Source: Vulcanimicrobiota bacterium | GTDB lineage: Bacteria; Vulcanimicrobiota; Vulcanimicrobiia; Vulcanimicrobiales; Vulcanimicrobiaceae | Direction: 5' to 3' | DNA: 62,470 bases | Assembly (NCBI GenBank): GCA_003136355.1 | Contig: PLED01000049.1 | Location: forward strand, 276-62,745 | In this document: piece by piece, positions 25,358 to 32,980 of the stretch | How positions within the stretch are numbered: the first letter of the stretch is position 1 | Layout of the letters: each line of letters begins with the position of its first letter | Program-made: the position numbers and the translations under genes | The notes under the pieces: model-generated | Seen by the model: the letters and a program-made list of their open reading frames with translations, nothing else | The model's database searches: none | What the model was told of the DNA's origin: nothing

Positions 25358-25857
25358 ACTTTGACTCCTGGGGGCGGGGCGCGGCGCCGTCGAGTGGGAG
25401 CGAGTGCGGCCAAAAGCGCCCGAGCAGGGGCGTCATAAAAGCGAAAAATGTCGCCGAACTCCGTTGTTGGATTTCGGTGATGGCCGTCGTGGTCCTCGGG
25501 AACGACGATTCCAAGCAGCCCACAGCCTGCACGCACGAGGGACGGCGTGCGCCAGCCGAGGTCTCCCGTATGCCGCCACCAGACGTGCAGCTGGCCCAGT
25601 GCCAGACCCGCCAGCGCTCCCGTCCACGAGACGTGCCACAGGAGCGCGGCCGCGGCCAGGTAGGGCAGTGCGCCCAGAAATCCGTCGAGCAACACCGCGG
25701 GATCGGTCGCAAGCACCGCGTGATCCCAATACGAGCGACTGCGGTCGTGGTGCGTGCGCAAATGCAGCGCAAACCATAGGTGCTGCGGCACGTGGTAGAA
25801 GAACGTCGATCCAAAATCACCGGCTCCCAGGACTGCGAGCGCTACCAGAAATGCCAT
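25354..25857 (-). CDS. Membrane fatty-acid hydroxylase/sterol-desaturase-like protein
   Basis: The 167-residue membrane protein has a spaced His pattern expected for a di-iron centre: FYHVPQHLWFALHLRTHH near residues 20-37, HVWWRH near 92, and EDHDGHH near 126 followed by FGDIFRFYD. This is the HxxxH...HxxHH arrangement of the fatty acid hydroxylase superfamily, though spacing differs from characterised enzymes. ATG 25857 has AAGGCGG 8 bases upstream. The start overlaps the divergent lytic transglycosylase start by 7 bases. Coupled to the glycosyltransferase, a role in lipid tailoring is likely. Confidence 0.7.
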   Translation of the reverse strand: MAFLVALAVLGAGDFGSTFFYHVPQHLWFALHLRTHHDRSRSYWDHAVLATDPAVLLDGFLGALPYLAAAALLWHVSWTGALAGLALGQLHVWWRHTGDLGWRTPSLVRAGCGLLGIVVPEDHDGHHRNPTTEFGDIFRFYDAPARALLAALAPTRRRRAPPPGVKV

Positions 25858-26534
25858 CGACGATCCGCCTTCGCGCTGCCGCGGGAATTTGCTTGGCGAT
25901 CTGCGCGTGCGCCGGACCTGCACCCAACACCCACCCAAACACCGAAGTCTTCATACCCAGCGTCACCGAGGCTGCAATGTCTTGGCACGTTCCCGTTTAC
26001 GCGAACGCTTTATATGGATTGCGGCCGCTCCAAGACGGGCCGCGCACGCGCAGCGCAACGCTCGCGATCGCGCGCGCGGTCCTGCACACGAATACGCACA
26101 TCGCGCCGGTCGATGCACTGTTGTTAGCGGGTTGGGCAGTCCGTGCGGCGCGCGCGCAAGGTCTACCGCCGGAGTTCCTGGCCGCGACGCTGCTGCAGGA
26201 ATCGGCATTCGATCCGCGCGCGCTCTCTTCAGCCGGCGCAATCGGCATCGCACAGTTCATGCCCGAAACGGCCGCCGATGCGGGAATCGATCCGCGCGAT
26301 CCGTTCGCCGCGATCGAAGGCGCGGCGGCGCTGCTCGGATCGTACGAGCGCGCATACGATTCGGCCTACGCCAATCCGTTTGCGGCGGCGCTGGCCGCGT
26401 ACAACGCAGGACCCGGAGCGGTAAGCGCCTATCACGGCATTCCGCCCTATGCCGAGACGCGCGAATATATTAACGACGTCATCGACCGCTGGGCAAAGAT
26501 TACCGGCTACGAAACGCCAATACAGAGCCCATGA
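25851..26534 (+). CDS. Lytic transglycosylase (SLT domain), exported
   Basis: Cleaves peptidoglycan between MurNAc and GlcNAc to anhydro products. The 227-residue protein has a signal sequence with a possible lipobox (residues 1-19, ICLAICAC), then a linker, then the SLT domain: catalytic Glu in LLQESAFDPRALS near residue 116, GAIGIAQFMPETA near 130, and AYNAGPGAVSAYHG near 183. ATG at 25851 overlaps the divergent hydroxylase-like start (shared ATGCCAT), so each promoter lies within the other gene. The stop overlaps the next lipoprotein gene (ATGA). Confidence 0.88.
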   Translation: MPSTIRLRAAAGICLAICACAGPAPNTHPNTEVFIPSVTEAAMSWHVPVYANALYGLRPLQDGPRTRSATLAIARAVLHTNTHIAPVDALLLAGWAVRAARAQGLPPEFLAATLLQESAFDPRALSSAGAIGIAQFMPETAADAGIDPRDPFAAIEGAAALLGSYERAYDSAYANPFAAALAAYNAGPGAVSAYHGIPPYAETREYINDVIDRWAKITGYETPIQSP

Positions 26535-26998
26535 AACGTGCTATAGCAGCGGTTCTTTTGGCGTCCGCCGCGCTGGCAGGGTGCGGCAGCGTTACGAACG
26601 GCATCGATTTTAAAGCGCCGGCCGGCTGGACGTCCACGCCGTCGATTCTCGGGCGCATGCAAGCGTGGATGAAGAAGGCCCGCGACAACAAACAGGACGA
26701 GATGGTCTTCCTGGTTCGCGGATCGAACACCAACGTCGACCTGCGGAATATTCCGCAGGCCGGCATGGGCGCGATTTCGATGGCGAAGCAAACGACGATC
26801 ACGATCTGTGGAAACCAGAAGGCGCAATTCGTGAGCGGCGTTGGTTCCGGTCACAGCGGACAAAAACAAGTGATGGAGATGGTATCCGCAACTGTTGGGC
26901 AGGATGGCTTCGTCGGCATATACCTCCGCCCGATCTCCGATCCGGCCGATCCCGAAGCCGAAGCGGCCATTCGTTCCCTGTGCGCCGCTAAGAGCTAA
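26531..26998 (+). CDS. Lipoprotein of unknown function
   Basis: A 155-residue protein with a lipoprotein signal MKRAIAAVLLASAALAGCGS (Cys near residue 18). The mature domain includes GWTSTPSILGRMQAWMKK, ISMAKQTTITICGNQKAQ and a closing Cys. No family is recognised. It is coupled to the transglycosylase by ATGA, so a cell-envelope role is likely. Its 3' end overlaps the convergent dienelactone hydrolase gene by 11 bases. Confidence 0.72.
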   Translation: MKRAIAAVLLASAALAGCGSVTNGIDFKAPAGWTSTPSILGRMQAWMKKARDNKQDEMVFLVRGSNTNVDLRNIPQAGMGAISMAKQTTITICGNQKAQFVSGVGSGHSGQKQVMEMVSATVGQDGFVGIYLRPISDPADPEAEAAIRSLCAAKS

Positions 26999-27764
26999 CG
27001 CGCTCGAAGCAGTCGGTTAAAAACGCCTGCACCAGATTCCACGAGTCGGCGACAGCGTTGGCGATCGCCTCGTCGGAAAACTGATCTTGGCCGGCTACGG
27101 CGCGTGGCGTGCCTTGCCGGAAGAATGCGTGGCCGACGCCCGGATAGACTTCGAGCCGGTACGCAACGCCGCGGGCGTCGAGCGCCTCGCGAATTCGATC
27201 GATGTCCTCGCGCGGAATGCCGTGATCTTCCGCGCCGAAACATAAAAGCAGCGGCGCGCTGATCTTGTCGATCTCCTCCAGCGCGCCCGGCTCTCCGCTC
27301 CCGAACGGTTTGGCAATCGATCCGCCGTAGAAGCAAATTGCGCCATGGATATCCGCAAGCGTCGCGCTCAAAAACGCAACCGCGCCGCCCATGCAAAATC
27401 CCCACGACGCGATCTTGCCGTCGCGCACGAAGTCCTGTTGCTTCAGCCACTCGATCGCTGCGTTCAAATCGGCATAGAGGCTGGCGCGCGTGACGCTCTT
27501 GCGCGCCTCCATCGCCGTCGCCATCGACGATTCTTCGTAAGCCAGATCCAAGTTGGGATGCGTGCGGTGATAATAGTTGATCGCAAGCCCGACATAACCG
27601 GCCGCGGCCAGCATGTCGGTCACGCGGCGCATCTCGGCGTTCACGCCGAAGACCTCTTGCAGCACGATAACGGCCGGGTGAGGTCCGGAGCCGGACGGAG
27701 GCCGCGCAAGATAGGAATCCATCTCCGAGCCGTCGACAGAAATATTCACAGCCTGACTTATCAT
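26988..27764 (-). CDS. Dienelactone hydrolase family protein
   Basis: An alpha/beta hydrolase with a Cys nucleophile. The 258-residue protein shows VIVLQEVFGVNAEMR (oxyanion region, residue ~33), the nucleophile elbow GFCMGGAVAF near residue 122, the catalytic Asp in CFGAEDHGIP near 176 and His in GVGHAFFR near 212. The natural substrate is unknown; characterised relatives open dienelactones or cleave small esters. ATG 27764 is supported by GAGGAGAG just upstream. The gene is divergent from egtD with 31 bases between starts. Confidence 0.88.
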   Translation of the reverse strand: MISQAVNISVDGSEMDSYLARPPSGSGPHPAVIVLQEVFGVNAEMRRVTDMLAAAGYVGLAINYYHRTHPNLDLAYEESSMATAMEARKSVTRASLYADLNAAIEWLKQQDFVRDGKIASWGFCMGGAVAFLSATLADIHGAICFYGGSIAKPFGSGEPGALEEIDKISAPLLLCFGAEDHGIPREDIDRIREALDARGVAYRLEVYPGVGHAFFRQGTPRAVAGQDQFSDEAIANAVADSWNLVQAFLTDCFERVSS

Positions 27765-27795
27765 CGCTCTCCTCTTCCCCGGGAGGCCTTCACTT

Positions 27796-28803
27796 ATGCC
27801 CGCGGCTACAACGGCTCCTATGGACCGGCTTCAGATTGTCACCGTGCCACAGCCCCAGCGGTTGCCCAGCTTTGCCGAGGATGTCGCCGCCGGTCTGGGC
27901 GCAAGCCCGAAGCGGTTGAACTCCAAGTACTTCTACGATGCCGTCGGTTCGGCGCTCTTCGATGCGATCACGCAGCTGCCCGAGTATTACCTGACCCGCG
28001 CGGAGACCGCTATCTTGCGCGAATGGGGTTGGGAGATCGTTCGCGCCCTGGGCAATCCGGTCGAGTTCGTCGAGCTCGGCAGCGGCAGCGCGGCCAAAAC
28101 GCGGATTCTGATCGAAGAGACGCTGCGCGTTCAACGCGCCCTGCGCTATTCCCCGATCGATATCTCGGCGGACGCGCTGCGCGCATCGGCCGGCTCACTG
28201 GTTGAAAGCTATCCGGAGTTACGCGTCTTCGGTTACGCGGCGGATTATTTTTCGATCCTCGATACGCCGCACTTGCGGCGCAGCGATCAGAAAGTGCTCT
28301 TCATGTTCATGGGATCGAACATCGGCAACTACGAGCCGCGGGAAGCTGCCGCACTGCTTGCGCGCATCGCCGCGCTGCTCAAACCCGGAGACGGTCTGCT
28401 GCTCGGCGCCGATCTCAAGAAAGACGAACGCGACCTCATGCTCGCCTACGACGATGCGGCCGGCGTGACCGCTGCCTTCAACAAAAACCTACTGGTCCGC
28501 ATCAACCGGGAGCTCGACGCGAATTTCGACGTCAGGCGCTTCAGCCACGTGGTGGAGTACGACGAGACGTCCGGCGGATTACATTCGTACCTGCGAGCGG
28601 ACAGCGCTCAAGACGTTACGCTTGGGCAGGCCGGCACGCAGGTTCATTTTGAGAAAGGCGAACGCATTCACACCGAATCGGCTTACAAATATTCGCTCGA
28701 CGGCATCGGCGAAATGGCCCGCGCGTCGGGCATGAACGTGGCGCGAACTTGGCAGGACGGGGCGCACCGCTTCAGCGTCAACCTCTTGGTGCTGGCATCA
28801 TGA
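27796..28803 (+). CDS. egtD: L-histidine N-alpha-methyltransferase (ergothioneine biosynthesis)
   Basis: Trimethylates histidine to hercynine with SAM, the first committed step to ergothioneine. The 335-residue protein has LNSKYFYDAVGSALFDAITQLPEYYLTR split over residues ~35-65, the SAM motif VEFVELGSGSAAKT near 95, MFMGSNIGNY near 170, and the late LLLGADLKKD and HTESAYKYS blocks typical of EgtD. GGGAGG sits 9 bases before the ATG. No egtB, egtC or egtE lies in the window. The stop overlaps the next gene (ATGA), so it is co-translated with an exported S9 peptidase, an unusual partner. Confidence 0.92.
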   Translation: MPAATTAPMDRLQIVTVPQPQRLPSFAEDVAAGLGASPKRLNSKYFYDAVGSALFDAITQLPEYYLTRAETAILREWGWEIVRALGNPVEFVELGSGSAAKTRILIEETLRVQRALRYSPIDISADALRASAGSLVESYPELRVFGYAADYFSILDTPHLRRSDQKVLFMFMGSNIGNYEPREAAALLARIAALLKPGDGLLLGADLKKDERDLMLAYDDAAGVTAAFNKNLLVRINRELDANFDVRRFSHVVEYDETSGGLHSYLRADSAQDVTLGQAGTQVHFEKGERIHTESAYKYSLDGIGEMARASGMNVARTWQDGAHRFSVNLLVLAS

Positions 28804-30887
28804 TCGCGCGCATCACTGCTCTCTGCCTCGCGCTCGCATTTTCGCTTTCTGCCACGGCCATGGCAGCACCCAGACCGGTGCAGGCCGAGGACCTCTTCAA
28901 GTTCACGTTTATCACCGGTCCGCAGATCTCGCCCGACGGCACACGCGTCGTTTTTACGGCGACGCGTCTCAACGGTCCTAAAGAAACCTATGATACGAAT
29001 CTCTATCTGGTCGCTGTAGCCGGCGGCACGCCCAAAGCGCTCGGAAATACCGGACGTGACGGCGGACCCGTGTGGTCGCCCGACAGCCGGACGATCGTCT
29101 TCACGCGCGGCCCGGCGAAAAAAGGCCAGCGCGCCCAACTTTTTGCCTACGACGTCGCCTCGGGCAGCGTGCGTCAGCTCACGCACCTGAAACAGGGCGC
29201 GAGCGGCGCCGTATTTTCGCATGATGGAAAACATCTCGCGTTTCGCGTCGTTTCCGTCGACCCGGCTCCCGCGGCGCACATCAATTTCGCCGCCGCCGGC
29301 TTCAAACCAAAAAAAGATCAGGCCAAGAGCGACGTGCGCGTCATCGATCAAATGCATTTCGAAGCGAACGGCGCGGGATACACCTACGATCGCCATCCGC
29401 ATATTTGGGTCGCGAACGCCGACGGGAGCGGCGCGCGCGCTCTGACGAGCGGAGTCTGGGCCGAGGGCAATCCGCGCTGGTCTCCCGACGATAAGACGAT
29501 CGCGTTCGACTCGCTGCGCTACAACTCGCCGAGCCTCGGTCCGAACGACATCTATACGATTCCGGCGGCGGGCGGCGCGATGCGCAAACTCGTCTCGAAT
29601 CAGCCTTCCAACAACTTGCTCGATTTCGATCGCGGCCGCGAGCTCTGGTTCTTTAGCGGCGGCGTGCGCGATCCGGCGGAATTCCCCGCGCTGGTGCGTT
29701 CGCGCCCCGACGGTTCGCATCGCAAGACGATCGTGCCGGGCAACACGGTTGACTTCGGTGATGCGGTGCTGGCCGATATGGGAGAGCCCGGCGGATTGTG
29801 CGGACCGTTTTTTGCGCCGCAAGAAAAGTTCGTGCTCATGAATATCGAGGCGCCCGGATACAGCTCGCTCGTCAAACTCGACGTCCGCACGGGCGCGATC
29901 CAAAAACTTACGACGACAGGCGAAGCTTCGGATTGTTCGATGGACGATAGCGGACGTTACGCCGCTTACACACTTTCGGACTTCACGCACCCGCGCGAAG
30001 TCTACATCATGGATCTCTCGACCGGAGGAAGCCGCCGCATTACGAGCATGAACGATGCGATGGTCGCGCAGCTCGAGCTTTCGGCGCCGCAGCCGTTCAC
30101 CGTCGTCGACGACGCCGGTTTTACCGTGCATGCGTGGTTCATGCCGGCCATCGGATCCCAGCCCCCTTCGACAGGCTCAGGACAGGCTCGCAGACCGACG
30201 ATTCTCGATATCCACGGCGGTCCGCAGACGCAGTTCGGCGAGTCGTTTTTTCACGAGTTGCAATTTTGGGCGGGCCAGGGATACAACGTCGTCTTTAGCG
30301 ATCCGCGCGGAAGTGTCGGCTTCGGCTATCCTTTTGAAGAAGCGCTGGCCAAACATTGGGGAGCGGCGATGTTCGACGACGTGCAGCGCGTCATGGACGC
30401 CGCGGTCAAGCGTCCCGATGTCGATCCAAACCGTCTAGGCGTGGCGGGCGGAAGTTACGGCGGTTACGCGACGCTGTGGGTCGTCGGCCACACGCACCGT
30501 TACAAAGCGGCGATCGCCGAACGCGTCGTCAGCAATTTAGCGACGGAGCAGCTCGCGGCCGATCTCGCATCGGACAACGCGCTGGGCGGCCGCTACTCGT
30601 GGGGACTGCCCTGGCAAGCGGGAAACCAGTATATGCAGCAATCCCCGATCTCGTCTGTTGCCAACGCGGTGACGCCGCTGCTCATCCTCCATTCAGAGGA
30701 AGATACGCGCACGCCGATCGATCAGACGCTGCAGTGGTTCAACGCGGCGAAGATCCTGGGACGCCCGATCGAATACGTCGTCTTTCCCGGAGAAAACCAC
30801 GATCTCTCGCGCATCGGTTCGCCGATCCACCGCGTCGAACGCCTGCACGTGCTCGCGCAGTGGTTCGCGCGGTACCTAAGACCCTAG
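28800..30887 (+). CDS. Exported S9 family peptidase (prolyl oligopeptidase/acylaminoacyl peptidase type)
   Basis: Cleaves short peptides in the periplasm or outside. ATG 28800 overlaps the egtD stop and gives a signal peptide (residues 1-23, ending TAMAA). A beta-propeller (~45-430) with WD40/TolB-like blades (WSPDSRTIVF, WSPDDKTIAF) precedes the alpha/beta hydrolase with oxyanion region DIHGGPQTQFG (~468), catalytic Ser in GGSYGGYA near 552, Asp near EEDTRTP and His in GENHDLS near 667. A copy of the dispersed repeat (30164-30192) adds about ten residues (PPSTGSGQAR) in frame just ahead of the first hydrolase strand. Confidence 0.92.
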   Translation: MIARITALCLALAFSLSATAMAAPRPVQAEDLFKFTFITGPQISPDGTRVVFTATRLNGPKETYDTNLYLVAVAGGTPKALGNTGRDGGPVWSPDSRTIVFTRGPAKKGQRAQLFAYDVASGSVRQLTHLKQGASGAVFSHDGKHLAFRVVSVDPAPAAHINFAAAGFKPKKDQAKSDVRVIDQMHFEANGAGYTYDRHPHIWVANADGSGARALTSGVWAEGNPRWSPDDKTIAFDSLRYNSPSLGPNDIYTIPAAGGAMRKLVSNQPSNNLLDFDRGRELWFFSGGVRDPAEFPALVRSRPDGSHRKTIVPGNTVDFGDAVLADMGEPGGLCGPFFAPQEKFVLMNIEAPGYSSLVKLDVRTGAIQKLTTTGEASDCSMDDSGRYAAYTLSDFTHPREVYIMDLSTGGSRRITSMNDAMVAQLELSAPQPFTVVDDAGFTVHAWFMPAIGSQPPSTGSGQARRPTILDIHGGPQTQFGESFFHELQFWAGQGYNVVFSDPRGSVGFGYPFEEALAKHWGAAMFDDVQRVMDAAVKRPDVDPNRLGVAGGSYGGYATLWVVGHTHRYKAAIAERVVSNLATEQLAADLASDNALGGRYSWGLPWQAGNQYMQQSPISSVANAVTPLLILHSEEDTRTPIDQTLQWFNAAKILGRPIEYVVFPGENHDLSRIGSPIHRVERLHVLAQWFARYLRP
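30164..30192 (+). repeat. Dispersed palindromic repeat, short copy 4 (in frame inside S9 peptidase)
   Basis: CCCTTCGACAGGCTCAGGA followed by CAGGCTCGCA, a truncated copy of the repeat core, translated as PPSTGSGQAR. It sits in a surface turn between the propeller and the hydrolase domain. Confidence 0.75.
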
Positions 30888-30898
30888 CGCGCGGCGTC

Positions 30899-31489
30899 TT
30901 ATGGCGACTGCCACGTTGTCGTCCCGGCGGAATCGTTGACGTACATTCCGTAGGCTCCGCTCGCATAGGCGCCGGCGTATACGCGCAGGTTGTGGGATGT
31001 GTCGAAGATTTTCACGATCGGGTTGTCGTCGGTAGATTGCCCCAGAACTTCGCGCTCCGTATTGCTCGCGTCATAGAACTTAAGGACCGGACCGCCTTCG
31101 GTGCCCTCCGCGAAATCAGCGCGCACGGTCCCCTTGACATCGTAGAGACGAACGACGGGCCTCGCCTGATCGGAAAGGTAGATTCCCATCCTGTAAGTGC
31201 CGCTTCCGTCGGTCAAATAAATCCCCGGCTGGCTCGAGCTGTTCCAGCCGAGCATGAGTCTGCGCTTGCCCGACGTGTCGTAGAGCCCGAATCCCGAACT
31301 CCCGACGCGAACGCTTCCGTTGGCATTTGAAAAGACGATCTGCTTCTGTTGAGCGATCGTCGCGCCGCCTGCGAGCAGCGCTAAAAGGCCGGCGAACGAA
31401 CAAACCAGTAGCCGCTTGAGCACCTTCGATTGCCGTTCCAAGCTGTCGATGCGCGCGGATAAGAGACCGAATTGCGAACGCTCTATCAT
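30899..31489 (-). CDS. Membrane-anchored protein with four short beta repeats
   Basis: A 196-residue protein with a polar N-terminus (SLERQSKVLKR), one hydrophobic helix near residues 27-46, and an outer part made of repeating units of the form L/F-Y/F-D-x-x-x-x-x-R with Gly turns: FGLYDTSGKRRLML, VRLYDVKGTVRAD, LKFYDASNTEREVL, VKIFDTSHNLRVY. AAAGGAG is 9 bases before the ATG. No named family is recognised; the repeats suggest a small beta-solenoid or fibre. It stands alone between two convergent or separate units. Confidence 0.7.
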   Translation of the reverse strand: MIERSQFGLLSARIDSLERQSKVLKRLLVCSFAGLLALLAGGATIAQQKQIVFSNANGSVRVGSSGFGLYDTSGKRRLMLGWNSSSQPGIYLTDGSGTYRMGIYLSDQARPVVRLYDVKGTVRADFAEGTEGGPVLKFYDASNTEREVLGQSTDDNPIVKIFDTSHNLRVYAGAYASGAYGMYVNDSAGTTTWQSP

Positions 31490-31548
31490 TTTAAGAGTCT
31501 CCTTTAGAAGGACATCCCAGGACGAGGCGCTTCGCGGCCGTCCCTAAC

Positions 31549-31578
31549 TGTCATCCTGAGTTTGTCGAAGGACGAAGG
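31549..31578. repeat. Dispersed palindromic repeat, copy 5 (after the OpuC permease gene)
   Basis: TGTCATCCTGAG-TTTGTCGAAGGAC followed by GAAGG, the shortest complete form of the repeat, directly behind the stop codon of the permease gene on the minus strand. It may help terminate or stabilise that mRNA. Confidence 0.75.
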
Positions 31579-31579
31579 G

Positions 31580-32203
31580 CTACCCCGCGGTGCGCCGCGT
31601 CGCTACGCGTTCCAGCGCGCGAAAGGCGGCGTCCGCGGCAATCGCGAGCAGTGCGGCGGGAATGCTTCCCGCGAGCGTCTGTTCCAGATAGCGACGCTGC
31701 AGTCCAAAAAATATTTCGTTCCCTAAACCGCCGGCGCCGACGTATCCGCCCAGCGCTGCAATCGCGATCAGCGCGACGGTTGCCAGGCGCAGGCCGCCAA
31801 TCATGATCGGTGAGGCGAGCGGCAGTTCGACGCGCCAGAATTGCTGGCGGCTCGACATGCCGATGCCGCGCGCCGCGTCGAGCTGCGCGCGCGGAACGGC
31901 CCGCAGCGCCGCAGCGATATTGCGAACGAGAATGAACTGCGCGTAGGTTGCGAGCACGGCGATAACGGGCGCCGCGCCCAATCCGAAGTACCGAACGAGC
32001 ACGGCGAGCAGCGCCAGCGACGGAATGGCGTAGAGCGCGCCGAGCAAGCCCAAGAGAAGCGCCGAAGCGCGAGGCACGCGCGCCGCGAAGATTCCCAGCG
32101 GAAGCGCGATCGCGAGCGCGATTGCAAGCGCAGCCGAGACCAGCCCCAGATGCTGCAGCGTCAGTACGCCGATAAGCCGCCAGTGCGAGAAGAGATAACT
32201 CAA
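31580..32203 (-). CDS. Osmoprotectant ABC transporter permease (OpuCB/D type)
   Basis: One of two inner-membrane subunits of a glycine betaine/choline-type importer. The 207-residue protein has about six hydrophobic segments and the EAA-loop region ARGIGMSSRQQFWRVELPLASP near residue 110, followed by GGLGNEIFFGL. The TTG start at 32203 overlaps the ATPase stop (TTGA). A frame of similar length (31551-32222) overlaps it but lacks family features. It is the last gene of the four-gene operon. Confidence 0.88.
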   Translation of the reverse strand: MSYLFSHWRLIGVLTLQHLGLVSAALAIALAIALPLGIFAARVPRASALLLGLLGALYAIPSLALLAVLVRYFGLGAAPVIAVLATYAQFILVRNIAAALRAVPRAQLDAARGIGMSSRQQFWRVELPLASPIMIGGLRLATVALIAIAALGGYVGAGGLGNEIFFGLQRRYLEQTLAGSIPAALLAIAADAAFRALERVATRRTAG

Positions 32204-32922
32204 GTCTCTTGTCCCAGAGCATTTCGCAGCGTATCGTACCGCCGCAGGTCCGCGTTTACCGCGAAGAGTTGCGCGATGTACGCGTTAGCCGGCGCGCCCA
32301 GCATTTCTTCCGGCGTGGCATACTGCAACAGCTTGCCGTCGCGCATCACCGCGATGCGATCGGCCAGGCGCAGCGCTTCCTCCACGTCGTGCGTGACGAA
32401 GAGAACCGTGGTTTGCAGCGTGCGTACGATCCGCAGCATCTCATCTTGCAGCGATCTGCGCGCGATTGCGTCGACGGCGCCGAACGGCTCGTCCATGAGC
32501 AGCACCTGCGGTTCCGCGGCAATCGCCCGGGCGACGCCGACGCGCTGTTGCTCGCCGCCGGAAAGCTCGCGGGGAAAGCGCGAGCGGTAACGCAGGGGGT
32601 CCAGTCCGACGAGCTCGAGCAGGTCATCGGTACGTCGCGCGATCCGCTCGCGATCCCAATGCAAAAGCTCCGGAACGACGGCGATATTCTGCGCCACGGT
32701 CATGTGCGCGAAGAGCCCAACGGCTTGGATCACGTAACCGGTCGCGCGGCGCAGCGCGGTCGGCTCGATCGAAGCGACGTCGCGTCCGCCCACGGTAACG
32801 GTTCCGCTTCCCGGCGTTACCAGCCGGTTAACGGTTCGCAGCAAGGTGCTTTTTCCGCAGCCGGACGGTCCGAGCAGCACCGTAAAACTCCCCGCCGGAA
32901 TGTCGAACGAGACGCCGTCCAC
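32200..32922 (-). CDS. Osmoprotectant ABC transporter ATPase (OpuCA/ProV type)
   Basis: Energises import of a quaternary amine. Walker A GPSGCGKST near residue 19, Q-loop YVIQAVGLF near 66, signature LSGGEQQRV near 119, Walker B VLLMDEP near 139 and H-loop VTHD are all present; no CBS domains follow. From GTG 32922 the usual first strand is missing, yet the frame continues upstream coding VSVGFDSVVARYAQAD, which matches that strand. The only in-frame initiator there is ATT at 32985, overlapping the TAG of the upstream gene, so a rare ATT start is likely. Confidence 0.9.
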   Translation of the reverse strand: MDGVSFDIPAGSFTVLLGPSGCGKSTLLRTVNRLVTPGSGTVTVGGRDVASIEPTALRRATGYVIQAVGLFAHMTVAQNIAVVPELLHWDRERIARRTDDLLELVGLDPLRYRSRFPRELSGGEQQRVGVARAIAAEPQVLLMDEPFGAVDAIARRSLQDEMLRIVRTLQTTVLFVTHDVEEALRLADRIAVMRDGKLLQYATPEEMLGAPANAYIAQLFAVNADLRRYDTLRNALGQET

Positions 32923-32980
32923 CGCATTGCGGTCGGCTTGCGCATAGCGAGCGACAACCGAATCGAAGCCGACGCTGACA

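Noticed and set aside
28683-30131. Minus-strand ORF of 482 codons opposite egtD and the S9 peptidase
   Set aside because: Spans two well-supported genes, no recognisable domain, composition is that of an antisense shadow.
31551-32222. Alternative minus-strand frame of 223 codons overlapping the OpuC permease
   Set aside because: Arg/Ala-rich, no transmembrane pattern; the other frame carries all permease features.
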